A stretch of DNA of 64,000 bases from Nitrosarchaeum sp. GTDB taxonomy: Archaea; Thermoproteota; Nitrososphaeria; Nitrososphaerales; Nitrosopumilaceae. The stretch lies in assembly GCA_025699025.1 (NCBI GenBank), contig JAILWJ010000001.1, forward strand, positions 568,391 to 632,390. Direction: 5' to 3'. Positions 15,875 to 24,793 of this stretch are shown here, in pieces. The first letter of the stretch is position 1. The number at the start of each line of letters is the position of its first letter. Under the pieces are notes generated by a model. It made no database searches. It saw nothing but the letters and a program-made list of their open reading frames with translations, and had not been told where the DNA came from. Made by a program: the position numbers and the translations under genes.

Positions 15875-16783
15875 TTAGAACTTGACAAATCTATTGGAAA
15901 AGGTTCTGTTAAAAAACAGAATCAATCCGATTGAGCCAAACAAAATTATCATCATGACAGGGCCAAACTCCGGAACCACGTGAGTCCCAACAATCTGATA
16001 GCTTCGGCTTTTAGTTGGATCATAGCTTATTTTGATTTGTCTTGAATCTGCATCGCTTGACAATCTTTCAAATTCAACAATGTTCCCTCCAGACATTACA
16101 ATAAAATCAGAATCATTTCCTGATGAAGACTTTGAATCCAGAAGATATCTTGGAATGTCAAGTGTTATCGAGTCAGCATTTGAGCCACGAATTTTCAGTG
16201 CCAGAGTTTTGCTAGATATGCTCAAGGTTCCATCAGCGTTAAGAGCGGTCCCTTTTTCTGATTTGAATGGCAAGCAATATGATTTGCCATCATCTGCAAT
16301 GATTGGAATGTCTTGAGCAGTGCATTTATTGACATTATCAACGCCAAAAGACACGAGATTGAACTTTGTTTTGAATTGCCTAGTGTCGGCACCGCTTTGA
16401 GCTTTTATGACATACTCTCCGTCCTGCTTCCAAAGAGGGCTGTTAGTGTTCAATGTAAATGAAAAGTCACCAGTTTTTTTAGGAGAGATTTGCTCAACGG
16501 TAATGACATTTCCAATGGGGCTAGTCACAACAATCAAGACAGGAGAGACAGTGTTTTCTGGTCGCAGGTGTCCGTGAATTGTGACAGTGGAGCCACGATC
16601 ATAGGAATAAGAATCAGACCAGATAGTCAACGGAAACAAATCCTGATAAAGTTCAATGTTATGTGGGAGTATCTGGATGCAATTAAAACACGAGTCAGTT
16701 TGAGCAAAAGACAAAGTCAAGCCAAAGCCAGACACAAACAAAACGGCAGAGATTCCAACTAGTCCAAAAGCAACCATGCTCAT
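15875..16783 (-). CDS. PEFG-CTERM surface protein
   Basis: A 302-residue exported protein. A signal peptide at the start (hydrophobic core, then SFAQT) precedes Ig/beta-sandwich-like domains (YSYDRGSTVTIHGHLRP, GDFSFTLNTNSPLW). The C-terminus has the sorting tripartite signal: PEFG at 271-274, a hydrophobic segment (MMIILFGSIGLILFF) and a basic end (NRFVKF). This is the PEFG-CTERM motif of thaumarchaea, which are thought to be cut and anchored by an archaeosortase. The protein would be displayed on the cell surface. No archaeosortase is in this window. Confidence 0.88.
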   Translation of the reverse strand: MSMVAFGLVGISAVLFVSGFGLTLSFAQTDSCFNCIQILPHNIELYQDLFPLTIWSDSYSYDRGSTVTIHGHLRPENTVSPVLIVVTSPIGNVITVEQISPKKTGDFSFTLNTNSPLWKQDGEYVIKAQSGADTRQFKTKFNLVSFGVDNVNKCTAQDIPIIADDGKSYCLPFKSEKGTALNADGTLSISSKTLALKIRGSNADSITLDIPRYLLDSKSSSGNDSDFIVMSGGNIVEFERLSSDADSRQIKISYDPTKSRSYQIVGTHVVPEFGPVMMIILFGSIGLILFFNRTFSNRFVKF

Positions 16784-16926
16784 TGCATATCATTTGAGGG
16801 ATATTATTTAGGGATTTGTAAGGAATCATCCAGCATGAATGGGCAAAAATTACTCTAAAATTATTGAATGAAAGCAAACTTTTCTTCATCTCGGGTCTTA
16901 ACTGCAAATATCAAAAGGGGGAATTC

Positions 16927-17994
16927 GTGTTCAAAAAGTCAGCAATAATAGGAATCATTACAGTCTTGGCCATAATTCCATTAATTTCAGCATCAAATGC
17001 AGAATTATGGGATTTGATAATACTTGTAGACATTGAAAATGGGGCAATCCATCCAGGACAGGCACCAACTGTCACAGGAATGGTTGTAGACCATGCATCA
17101 AACCCAGTGGGACAGGTGCAGGTACACATTAGATCTGGGCAGGAGTCAATTTTTACCAACACAGATGAGAATGGTTATTTCAAGGCGACTCTAAGTGACG
17201 CCAACAGAGTCCCTGGCATGTATATTGTCAATATCGTGGGAAAGACACAGGATGGAAAGACAGGCATTGCAACAACCCAGTTTCAAGTCAAAGGAGATCT
17301 AACAAGAACCAGCGTGTTGGAAGAAAAACTATCCACCATAGAAGCAAGAAAGTATCTAGAGTCAGACGCAAGTAGTTTTTCAAAAGATCCAATAGGAACA
17401 ATGTTGTTTAATCACTATCAAAAATTATACCAAGAATTTCTCAAGGAGACAGAAACTACTCAAAAGTTGAAAAACGAGCAAATTTTCATAGAACAGCAAA
17501 AAGTAATTGCCAATGAATTAAGAGAAAAGGCAATAGAGGAGTTTGATCCAAAAATCGGCACATTTTCAGGATACAAATACGACGATTACATCAAAAGCCT
17601 GAATCCAGAAATAAGAGATACGATTATCAACCAACTAAATTTTACAAAGAATTTGTTTGCAGATGCCCACCTAGCTAGAGAGCAAGTTCTCGCAAATGGA
17701 GGAAGCGAGGAAGAGGCAAGACAGGCATTCATAGAGAAAATCACAATCACAAAGGAAGCACTAGATAATTTTGAAAAAGACACTCCTGAGACAACAGAAA
17801 ACGCCACAAGTGCGGAACAAGTTGAAATTACAACTGAGGAGACACAACCAGAAGATCAAAACGAGACATCACAAGTTGACGCAGGTGAAAGCGACATCAA
17901 GATAAGCGTGGATGGAAAAAAGATTTTCATAAACATTAACGGAACAAATATAGAATTCTTTGTCAACTCCACGGGAATTTACCAAGTTGATTAA
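16927..17994 (+). CDS. Exported surface protein with carboxypeptidase-regulatory-like domain
   Basis: From GTG 16927 this is 355 residues; an ATG at 16864 would add 21 residues before the signal peptide (FKKSAIIGIITVLAIIPL, cleavage after SASNA). Residues about 30-120 form an Ig-like/carboxypeptidase-regulatory-like domain (GQAPTVTGMVVDHASNPVG, NTDENGYFKATLSD). The middle is helical and charged, and the Glu/Thr-rich linker (ETTENATSAEQVEITTEE) leads to a final beta domain. It is divergent to the PEFG-CTERM gene with 143 bp between the starts, so the pair may share regulation. The protein has no sorting motif. Confidence 0.75.
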   Translation: MFKKSAIIGIITVLAIIPLISASNAELWDLIILVDIENGAIHPGQAPTVTGMVVDHASNPVGQVQVHIRSGQESIFTNTDENGYFKATLSDANRVPGMYIVNIVGKTQDGKTGIATTQFQVKGDLTRTSVLEEKLSTIEARKYLESDASSFSKDPIGTMLFNHYQKLYQEFLKETETTQKLKNEQIFIEQQKVIANELREKAIEEFDPKIGTFSGYKYDDYIKSLNPEIRDTIINQLNFTKNLFADAHLAREQVLANGGSEEEARQAFIEKITITKEALDNFEKDTPETTENATSAEQVEITTEETQPEDQNETSQVDAGESDIKISVDGKKIFININGTNIEFFVNSTGIYQVD

Positions 17995-18096
17995 TCACAC
18001 AATAAATGTGTCAATCGCACGCTTTTGTTAAAATCCTCAACAGGTTGAGAATCATACTTGTCAGAACCAAGAGTACGAAATGATCATGCAACACAC

Positions 18097-18360
18097 CTAT
18101 GTTTTCTGCTCATTTTGAAATATCCGAACAGCCTCCAAATGAGAACAGTTAGCTTTTAGCCCCTTGCCGTGATGAAACTTATAGAAATTTTTGAAGCCAG
18201 GACACTCACAGGAATCAGAGGTTACAAAATACGACTTTTCAGGATCTGATGATGACTTTATCTGATAAAGATCGTCTTCAATTTGCACAACGCCGCCGCT
18301 CTCCACCAATTTTTTTGCCTTTCTTATGGTGCTTGCGCTCATCTCAACATACAAAGTCAT
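18097..18360 (-). CDS. SWIM zinc-finger protein, 87 residues
   Basis: Residues 45-80 hold the SWIM motif: C51-x-C53 (DSCECPGFKNF) and C72-x-H74 (ANCSHLEAV), with a basic HHGKGLK loop. SWIM domains bind DNA or protein and occur in MULE transposases, SWI2-type proteins and bacterial factors. The protein has no other domain. Its ATG overlaps the stop of the upstream 101-residue gene (18357-18360), so they are co-translated. Confidence 0.85.
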   Translation of the reverse strand: MTLYVEMSASTIRKAKKLVESGGVVQIEDDLYQIKSSSDPEKSYFVTSDSCECPGFKNFYKFHHGKGLKANCSHLEAVRIFQNEQKT

Positions 18361-18662
18361 TTTTTATTTTTTAATTTTTTCATGACATTTGACCAATCAC
18401 TGTCTTCATTTTGGCCTTGAGCCAGTGCATTCTCATAAAACAGCTCAAACGTCCAATTCAGGATTTCGCCCCATATTGCTTTGAGGGAATCATCATCCGT
18501 CCAAAGAACGCTGGTCTTTACTGCATTCATGGCAAAAATATTTTTAGCATTCTTTGATGGATTCTTGTTCCATTTCTCAATCACACGATCACAAAAATCA
18601 AGAATTTGCTCTTTTGTTAGAGCCAGTTTATCAGGGTCGAATTGGGATTGTTTTTTACCCAT
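18357..18662 (-). CDS. Hypothetical protein coupled to SWIM protein, 101 residues
   Basis: An acidic, Trp-containing helical protein (KEQILDFCDRVIEKWNKN, SLKAIWGEILNWTFELFYENA). It overlaps the SWIM gene by 4 bp, which is the strongest hint that they act in the same process. No motif or signal is seen. Confidence 0.6.
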   Translation of the reverse strand: MGKKQSQFDPDKLALTKEQILDFCDRVIEKWNKNPSKNAKNIFAMNAVKTSVLWTDDDSLKAIWGEILNWTFELFYENALAQGQNEDSDWSNVMKKLKNKK

Positions 18663-18875
18663 GCTTGATCATGGCAAAGCAAGTAAATTAGAATTTTTTA
18701 AAAATTCATACAAGTGTTAGATATTTTCATGTTTCTCATGATTTTTAATCAATCAACAAGAGGGTTGAATCATCATGCAAGAGGAATCAAGGTTTAGCAA
18801 TACAAGATATGCAGGATTCTTGTTGTACTAGTTTGAGATTAGAATTATTATAAACTGCCCCACCTAGTTCAGATA

Positions 18876-19931
18876 TTGGGATTAAAGAAGTATGTTGCCA
18901 CCAGGGTGGCCACAATGTTTGGGGTTTTGATGGTAACTTTGCTTCTTACAATAATTCTAGTGGGTTCCAACATGGATACGATTCTAAAGCAGGGGATTAG
19001 TTTTCAGGTGCGCTCAGAAATAACGGAAAACCAAGACATTGCCAAGAGTTTCTCAAGTGTTGAAGAGTTTGAAGCATTTATTGATGATCAAATCAAGCAG
19101 AGGATGAAACTGCTAGGCCTAGAGGAACCATGGCATTCACCCCAGAGAATAGGGTTCACAATGTACAAGATATTGACTTTGGATTTTGGACACGCGACAT
19201 TTCTTACCAGTGATTCCGGATCATCGGATGTACGTGAGATAATTTTAGAGAAACTGCCAAGAACCATTCTTTTGTTTACAACTGCAACAATCATAATTTC
19301 AGTCATAGGAATTTTTCTGGGTGCAATTTCTAGCAACAGGGCAGGCTCTGCCATTGACAGAATAACATCAAGCTTTGCAATTATCAGCTCAAGCTTCCCG
19401 GTATGGTGGATTGGGATGCTCATGATTTTTCTGTTTTCATTTGCATATCAAATTTTTCCTGCAAGAGCAACGCCGTCAATTGCCCCATCAGAGCCGGGAT
19501 ACATACTGGCATTGCTTTACCACATGACGTTGCCCTTGATCACAATTGTCATGATTGGATTTGGCTCATGGGCATATTTGGTTCGCAACTTCATGGTAGG
19601 AATCATGCAAGAAGACTTTATCATGGCAAAGAGAACAATGGGAATCAATCAAAAGAAGATAATATACCGTCATGCATTAAAGAACGCCGCACCACCAATC
19701 ATCACCATCTTGGCACTTAGCCTTTCAGGGTCACTGGGGGGCGCAATAATTACCGAAGCAGTGTTTGACTGGCCGGGCATGGGACGCCTATATTTTGAGG
19801 CCATCACGGTGATGGATTTACCAGTGATCATAGGTGCCACATACATTTTGACAGTGTTTTTCTTAATCAGCATATTCATTGCAGATTTACTGTACGGATA
19901 CTTTGATCCCAGGGTGAAGACCAGCCGATGA
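18876..19931 (+). CDS. ABC transporter permease, DppB/OppB type
   Basis: A 351-residue permease from TTG 18876, spanning the membrane six or so times. It has the DppB layout: TM1 (VATMFGVLMVTLLLTIILVG), an external loop of about 80 residues, then TM2-TM6 and the EAA-like cytoplasmic loop (RTMGINQKKIIYRHALKNA), ending SIFIADLLYGYFDPRV. It would import oligopeptides or nickel with DppC. Its ATG/TGA overlaps dppC by 4 bp. No ATPase or binding protein is found next to the pair in this window. Confidence 0.9.
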   Translation: MGLKKYVATRVATMFGVLMVTLLLTIILVGSNMDTILKQGISFQVRSEITENQDIAKSFSSVEEFEAFIDDQIKQRMKLLGLEEPWHSPQRIGFTMYKILTLDFGHATFLTSDSGSSDVREIILEKLPRTILLFTTATIIISVIGIFLGAISSNRAGSAIDRITSSFAIISSSFPVWWIGMLMIFLFSFAYQIFPARATPSIAPSEPGYILALLYHMTLPLITIVMIGFGSWAYLVRNFMVGIMQEDFIMAKRTMGINQKKIIYRHALKNAAPPIITILALSLSGSLGGAIITEAVFDWPGMGRLYFEAITVMDLPVIIGATYILTVFFLISIFIADLLYGYFDPRVKTSR

Positions 19932-21295
19932 GTAGCATTACCCCAAATGAAATCAAGCAAGAGTTTATCAAAAGCAAGATAGGAATAGTCGGAGTCGGCA
20001 TTTTGGTGGTGTTGGTGATCATATCGGTAGCTACGGTAGTTGCAATCCCAAATGACACACTCAAGGAATGGAACAACCCAGTAAGCTGGATTTCACATCC
20101 AAAGACTGCAGTACCCGTCTGGGTCAACTATTTTCTCAGTGAGAAGATCCCAGAACACAAGATTCTAGACACACCAAATGTCATCTACAAAAAATCAGGA
20201 GATATGTCAGTAATTTCCCACCAATTTGGAGTGAATTTTGACTATGACCAATTTCCACGAGATTTTATTTATGAATTCACGGCAAAGTATTCCGGATCTT
20301 CGCTTCTGCAAATGTCAGTAATCAGGCCAGATGGGTTGCAGTTAGATCTGATATCAACGTCGCTGCCAGATTCAGATTCTACTTCTATTCACAGTGAAAG
20401 AATATTTTCCACAGACGAGATACTTAGAAAAAACATAATGCTGCAATCAGGCAAATTTGCATTTTCATCAGAGGGGACATCATCAGAAGACATTGTTTTT
20501 TCAGAAACAACCAGAAATCAGCCACTTAGAGGAAATTATGTATTCATAGTAAACATGTACGGGTTAAATTCTGAAAATGAGATTTTAGAATCAAGAATAA
20601 TCATTGGCGGAAAGGCGTTTGGCATAATGGGAACAGATGAGCTGAGAAGGGACTTGGCAATAGGATTACTGTGGGGAACGCCGCTGGCGTTGTTTATTGG
20701 ATTGGCAGTATCTATTGCATCTGTAATTACAGGATTGCTTTATGGGGTTTACGCAGGATACAAAGGCAAAAAAACAGACGAAGTTATGATGCGCTTTAAT
20801 GATGTAATTTACGCGCTGCCTGCACTTCCGTTTTTAATAATTTTGTCTGTAACGATAAGCAACAGCATATTTGTAATGGTAGGATTTTTGATGATTTTTG
20901 GCTGGGTAGGGGTTGCAAAGGTCTCAAGAAGCATGTCAATGCAAATAAAGACGAGGGGTTATGTCGAGGCCGCAAGTGCAATGGGGCAGAAGAATTCCAA
21001 GATCATATTAAAACACATACTGCCACAGTTGCTCCCATACGCGTTTGCAAGCATTGCAATCTCCGTCCCGGCTGCAATCACCACAGAGGCGGGACTGAGT
21101 TTTCTGGGACTGGGGGATCCGTCATTTCCAACATGGGGCCAGTTATTGCATGATGCAAATGTTTACGGAGCAGCATCAAGAGGGCTGTGGTGGTGGATAA
21201 TACCACCAGGAGTGATGATTGCAGTTACTGGCTTGGCGTTTGTATTTATCGGAAACGCGCTTGATGCAATAGTGAATCCAAAGCTGAAAAGATAG
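19928..21295 (+). CDS. ABC transporter permease, DppC/OppC type, with long extracytoplasmic insertion
   Basis: A 455-residue permease, clearly longer than the usual 280-300. TM1 (IGIVGVGILVVLVIISVATVV) is followed by an insert of about 190 residues, predicted extracytoplasmic and beta-rich (HQFGVNFDYDQFPRD, QPLRGNYVFIVNMY), then the permease core from about residue 245. The EAA-like loop is RGYVEAASAMGQKNSKIILKHILP, and EAGLSFLGLGDPSFPTWGQ is a DppC hallmark. It forms a dimer with the overlapping DppB-type protein. The insert could receive a substrate directly or dock a binding protein. Confidence 0.88.
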   Translation: MSSITPNEIKQEFIKSKIGIVGVGILVVLVIISVATVVAIPNDTLKEWNNPVSWISHPKTAVPVWVNYFLSEKIPEHKILDTPNVIYKKSGDMSVISHQFGVNFDYDQFPRDFIYEFTAKYSGSSLLQMSVIRPDGLQLDLISTSLPDSDSTSIHSERIFSTDEILRKNIMLQSGKFAFSSEGTSSEDIVFSETTRNQPLRGNYVFIVNMYGLNSENEILESRIIIGGKAFGIMGTDELRRDLAIGLLWGTPLALFIGLAVSIASVITGLLYGVYAGYKGKKTDEVMMRFNDVIYALPALPFLIILSVTISNSIFVMVGFLMIFGWVGVAKVSRSMSMQIKTRGYVEAASAMGQKNSKIILKHILPQLLPYAFASIAISVPAAITTEAGLSFLGLGDPSFPTWGQLLHDANVYGAASRGLWWWIIPPGVMIAVTGLAFVFIGNALDAIVNPKLKR

Positions 21296-21610
21296 TCAGC
21301 CCTGAAAATCATACTTGTTTATTATAGCAATGGCAGCATCATTTAGTTTAATTGTATACACTGCAGCAGTAGGATCCTTTATCTCGTGTAATGCATCTGC
21401 AAATTTTGTCTTTTGTTGTTCTGTCTCACCAGCCTCATGAGCACATAATGTGAATGCTTTCAGATTTAGATTGTTCTTTAGCAGATATGAAATAAACTTT
21501 TGATAATCTTCAGTGTTTGACCAATCTATGTTTCGTTCATTGCATGCAGTTATCCACACGTCTATGGAGTTATGAAACACTACCTTCTTTCTTAATTCTT
21601 CCAGAGACAT
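21296..21610 (-). CDS. Hypothetical helical protein, 104 residues
   Basis: A small soluble helical protein (MSLEELRKKVVFHNSIDVWI, NNLNLKAFTLCAHEAGETEQQ) ending TIKLNDAAIAIINKYDFQG. It abuts the tail of the DppC gene with no gap. It is the last gene on the minus-strand run 23702 to 21296. No function recognised. Confidence 0.55.
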   Translation of the reverse strand: MSLEELRKKVVFHNSIDVWITACNERNIDWSNTEDYQKFISYLLKNNLNLKAFTLCAHEAGETEQQKTKFADALHEIKDPTAAVYTIKLNDAAIAIINKYDFQG

Positions 21611-21621
21611 GTTTTATCCAA

Positions 21622-21948
21622 TCAGAAATCTGCACGTTGCATTTTTGAACCACATCTAGGGCATGATCCACCCTTGTGTTTGTGATTGCACACCAAGCAC
21701 ACATATTTCACAGCACTACTGCCTCCAGAATTCATTCCAAAGAATCCACCGCCGCTTGACTCTGAATCCCCATAACCACGCATACGGTTCATGTATCGTC
21801 TTCTCAGCAGCAAAGGAAACGCTATGAAAATTGCCAATGCGGCGCCCAGTCCATATGGAAATGGTAGCACCATTTGCAATCCAATGCTTACTGCCAGTGA
21901 GGCAAATAAGAAAATCAAATAAGTCTTATAATTAAACAATTCATTCAA
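21622..21948 (-). CDS. Membrane protein with C-terminal zinc ribbon, 108 residues
   Basis: Two adjacent membrane helices (about 9-42: YLIFLFASLAVSIGLQM and GLGAALAIFIAFPLLL), a basic stretch (RRRYMNRMRGYG) and a Gly/Ser-rich linker lead to a zinc ribbon with CLVC and CPRC knuckles at the C-terminus (YVCLVCNHKH, SCPRCGSKM). The ribbon should face the cytoplasm. Nothing more is known to me. Confidence 0.7.
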   Translation of the reverse strand: MNELFNYKTYLIFLFASLAVSIGLQMVLPFPYGLGAALAIFIAFPLLLRRRYMNRMRGYGDSESSGGGFFGMNSGGSSAVKYVCLVCNHKHKGGSCPRCGSKMQRADF

Positions 21949-22010
21949 AGTACCTTCAAAATCCTTATAAAGTTTTGTCAGGATTCGGATTTTTTACAGA
22001 GGTTTGCTTT

Positions 22011-22409
22011 TCATATGATAGACAGCGGCACTTCATTACCGCTGCTATCCCACGCAAAAATGTCGTTATCAGAATAGGGAGACTTTACAATTAAAGAAAC
22101 CAATCCAAAAAAATTATGAAGATCAGTCACAGACGGATGTGCAGAGCCACTTGGGTGGGAGTGGACAACCCCAACATAGCTCAGATCAAAGGGCAGAAAT
22201 GAGTGCGGAAATCCAGCAAACGTGGGTCCGGTGTAGTTAAACGGCGGGATTACAAGGCCATCAATCGTGATCATGCCTTGTTTGGATTTTCCTTTCAAAA
22301 TCAAAATCCCCTCGTTAGGATGTTTCATCTGACAGTATGACAGTATGCTATCTAAGACATTACGGTGAAGCGAAACATGTCTTTCAATTTTTTTCTTTTT
22401 GAACAACAT
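22011..22409 (-). CDS. JAMM/MPN+ metalloprotease (Mov34/RadC-like fold)
   Basis: A 132-residue stand-alone JAB/MPN domain. The metal site is complete: E33 (HPNEGILIL), H83-x-H85-P (VVHSHPSG), S93 and D96 (SVTDLHN), i.e. H-x-H-P-x6-S-x2-D. In archaea such JAMM proteins can remove ubiquitin-like SAMP modifiers or cleave sulfur-carrier proteins. The gene starts 24 bp after the coiled-coil gene on the same strand, which suggests a joint function. No ubiquitin-like protein gene is next to it in this window. Confidence 0.88.
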   Translation of the reverse strand: MLFKKKKIERHVSLHRNVLDSILSYCQMKHPNEGILILKGKSKQGMITIDGLVIPPFNYTGPTFAGFPHSFLPFDLSYVGVVHSHPSGSAHPSVTDLHNFFGLVSLIVKSPYSDNDIFAWDSSGNEVPLSII

Positions 22410-22433
22410 TGAAAATAAACGATTGGCAGTTAA

Positions 22434-23702
22434 TTAAGGTGGTTTTACTAGCGTGTACTGTACGCTAGAAAATTGTCTTAGTTTTGATTCAATATCAGTC
22501 AAGAGGGACGGTATTTTGGAACGTATTTCATCAGCCTCGTTTGTGAATGAAGTTATTTTTTGTCGATATTCTTCTTTTTCATGTAATGCTTTTTCAAGAT
22601 CTTTTTCAAATTTACCCAATGCAGTTCTGTCAAATTGGTTCATTTGTTCTTCAATACGCCGAACCTTTTCTTTGAATTCATCTACTTGTCTGATGAAAGA
22701 ATCAATCATCTCAACGGTTTCCGTAATGTGATCCATTGATTTTTCAATATCCTTTACAGATATAGAGCCTGAAAGAATCCCTTTCCGGACGTTTTCTAGA
22801 ATTACAATTATCATGTCACGGTTTTTTGAAACTAGTACATCAACAGGGTCTTCAACAAGTTTTACTAGCAAGTTTTTTTGGTCTTTGTCAGAGGAGATAT
22901 ACTCACACCTACTCAGAGGACGAGAAATTTTTGTAAATTGCGTGCCAATATGATTTTTGATTTGAGTTTTTTCGCCACCCAATTGTTCAAGGGAATGTCT
23001 TAGAGATTCATAATCAGAGAATTCTTTTGAAGACTTGATTTTATCAATAGAAGCATTCAGAGAAAGTATTTGACCTTCAAGTGATTCAATGTCTTTGTTG
23101 ATCTCAGATATTCTCTGTGTATGATGCTCAAGTTCCTCGTCATAGTTGTTTAGTGCCTTTAATGAATCAGTGATTTGCTCATATGTTACCTTGGCGTCGT
23201 CGTAATTTTTGATCATTTGCCGTATTTCAAAATGGTTAGAATTCATTTGAGCAAGAATTTGTTTTAGCTGTTCTGCATATTTTTTGGCAAAAATATGAAT
23301 CACACGGGTTTGGCGACCCAATACATCACCAATTTTTTTTAAAATCTGGTTTAAAGCATCGTTTAAGATCTTTGTATCCTCAATTGTGGACACCTGAGGC
23401 AGGTTCAAGGTATCTTTTTTAATCACATCAATTACTTGCTGCTTCCCCCTGACAACAATTATTCTCAGGTGTTTATCGATTTCATCAACTGCCAAGTTGT
23501 CTTTTTCAAGAGTTTTCCCAATTTTTGCCAGCTCCTTGATCAGGGGATCGGTAGAATCTCTCAATGATTTGATTTCAGCCAGCATCTGATTTGTTCTACG
23601 GTTAAGAATTTCATCGATGATTTTAGGTATGTCCTTAGTATGAATCTGCTTTGTAGTTGCTTGAGAATCATCCTCTTTCTTTTTTCCCCATCCGAAAACC
23701 AT
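22434..23702 (-). CDS. Large coiled-coil protein next to JAMM protease
   Basis: A 422-residue protein, starting at ATG with a short basic/aromatic head (MVFGWGKKKEDD). It is almost wholly helical and charged with long heptad stretches (about 190-240 DEELEHHTQRISEINKDIES and 320-400). A region about 250-285 (FTKISRPLSRCEYISSDKDQ) may break the coils. No ATPase or membrane segment is present. It precedes the JAMM gene by 24 bp. I do not assign it to a named family; a structural or cytoskeletal role is a guess. Confidence 0.65.
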   Translation of the reverse strand: MVFGWGKKKEDDSQATTKQIHTKDIPKIIDEILNRRTNQMLAEIKSLRDSTDPLIKELAKIGKTLEKDNLAVDEIDKHLRIIVVRGKQQVIDVIKKDTLNLPQVSTIEDTKILNDALNQILKKIGDVLGRQTRVIHIFAKKYAEQLKQILAQMNSNHFEIRQMIKNYDDAKVTYEQITDSLKALNNYDEELEHHTQRISEINKDIESLEGQILSLNASIDKIKSSKEFSDYESLRHSLEQLGGEKTQIKNHIGTQFTKISRPLSRCEYISSDKDQKNLLVKLVEDPVDVLVSKNRDMIIVILENVRKGILSGSISVKDIEKSMDHITETVEMIDSFIRQVDEFKEKVRRIEEQMNQFDRTALGKFEKDLEKALHEKEEYRQKITSFTNEADEIRSKIPSLLTDIESKLRQFSSVQYTLVKPP

Positions 23703-23776
23703 TGCAAGTAATTCTTTGTTGGGGATTAAATGTGTTAAATTATCAAAATTTAAAAATTGTCCATGATGAAGCCAAA

Positions 23777-24244
23777 ATGATGGTAAAAAACTCTAAAAAA
23801 TCATTTCATACTGGAACTGTGAAAAGAACAATCACAGTCAATGCGTCAAAAGAAAAAACATGGAGAAAAATCAGCAACATCGTGGGATTGCCATCATGGG
23901 TTGTAGATGTAAAAAAAACAACATATCTTTCCAAGAAAAAGAGAAATGTCGGGGCAATCAGAAAAATAACATTTGATGATGGAAACACCATTGAAGAGCA
24001 TGTTGTAGCATGGAAAAACAAAGAATATTTCACATATGTGGCAACTGAGGGATTGCCATTGAGAGTGTACGTTGCAACAATTTCAATAAAACCCAAAAAC
24101 AAAAAATCTACCCAGATAACGTGGCAGTCATATCTTAACAGTAAAAAAATGCCCAAAAACCAATTTATGGAATTTCTGGCATTTATGGGTTCATTTTATG
24201 AGACATCTTTGGCAAATCTCAAGAAACAATTAGAGCGCCAATAA
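23777..24244 (+). CDS. SRPBCC-fold (polyketide cyclase-like) protein
   Basis: A 155-residue protein from ATG 23777 (a paired ATG at 23780 is possible); a longer frame from 23657 overlaps the divergent coiled-coil gene start and is less likely. It has START/SRPBCC features: KRTITVNASKEKTWRKISN, LPSWVVDVKKTTY, and a last helix FYETSLANLKKQLER. These form a ligand pocket for hydrophobic molecules. No enzyme activity can be named. Confidence 0.7.
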   Translation: MMVKNSKKSFHTGTVKRTITVNASKEKTWRKISNIVGLPSWVVDVKKTTYLSKKKRNVGAIRKITFDDGNTIEEHVVAWKNKEYFTYVATEGLPLRVYVATISIKPKNKKSTQITWQSYLNSKKMPKNQFMEFLAFMGSFYETSLANLKKQLERQ

Positions 24245-24289
24245 CATACACACATCAAAATGTAAATACGATATAGATAGATCAGTCTT

Positions 24290-24625
24290 GTGAGCGATAC
24301 GCGATTTACGATCTTGGGAATTGCTCTAATTTTTGCAGGATTTTTAATTTTAGGGGTGCTTGGGAATGACTTTCGAATAAACAATATCGAGATGGCAGAA
24401 TTTGGTGATTGTTACGATTACAGCCAAGACAACCCAGTTTCAATCGATTGTTCATACAGAATGCTTGATCAAAGTATGTTCTTGGCAGCAGTTATGGCAT
24501 TCATTGTAGGTGGAATAGTATCTCTAATCAAGGGAGTCAGAGGCAAGTGGGACAATCAGGTAAAGCCGGAGGACATGGTAGGCCCCAGTAGAGACGATAA
24601 TTCAGAAAAAGAAGGCAAAGGCTAA
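24290..24625 (+). CDS. Two-helix membrane protein, 111 residues
   Basis: Starts at GTG 24290. Membrane segment 1 (residues 7-24, TILGIALIFAGFLILGVLG) and segment 2 (about 66-82, MFLAAVMAFIVGGIVSLI) flank an external loop of about 40 residues with two cysteines (GDCYDYS and IDCSYR). The C-terminal 25 residues are charged. A disulfide between the two loop cysteines is plausible. No family recognised. Confidence 0.6.
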   Translation: MSDTRFTILGIALIFAGFLILGVLGNDFRINNIEMAEFGDCYDYSQDNPVSIDCSYRMLDQSMFLAAVMAFIVGGIVSLIKGVRGKWDNQVKPEDMVGPSRDDNSEKEGKG

Positions 24626-24637
24626 AAAATTTCACAG

Positions 24638-24718
24638 TTATTTTCCATGTGCCAGTTCTTCATAGTCGTCAGGATGCTCTTCTTTCATTCTTTGAAAATA
24701 CACTTCTTCATATGGCAT
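24638..24718 (-). CDS. Possible 26-residue micro-protein
   Basis: A very short frame from the ATG ending at 24718 encodes an acidic helical peptide (VYFQRMKEEHPDDYEELAHGK). It lies in a gap between two genes and has no other support, so it is only a candidate. Its composition is that of a helix rather than random AT-rich DNA. Confidence 0.25.
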   Translation of the reverse strand: MPYEEVYFQRMKEEHPDDYEELAHGK

Positions 24719-24793
24719 TTTTGTTCTTTTTTTATTTGCAAAATTTACATTTAACCTTAAGGAATGATTTGTACTTGACTCAGGCTAAAAATA

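Noticed and set aside
18663-18875. A short 18-codon frame and other fragments in the gap before the permease genes
   Set aside because: It is too short, has no motif and ends early; the gap most likely holds the permease promoter.
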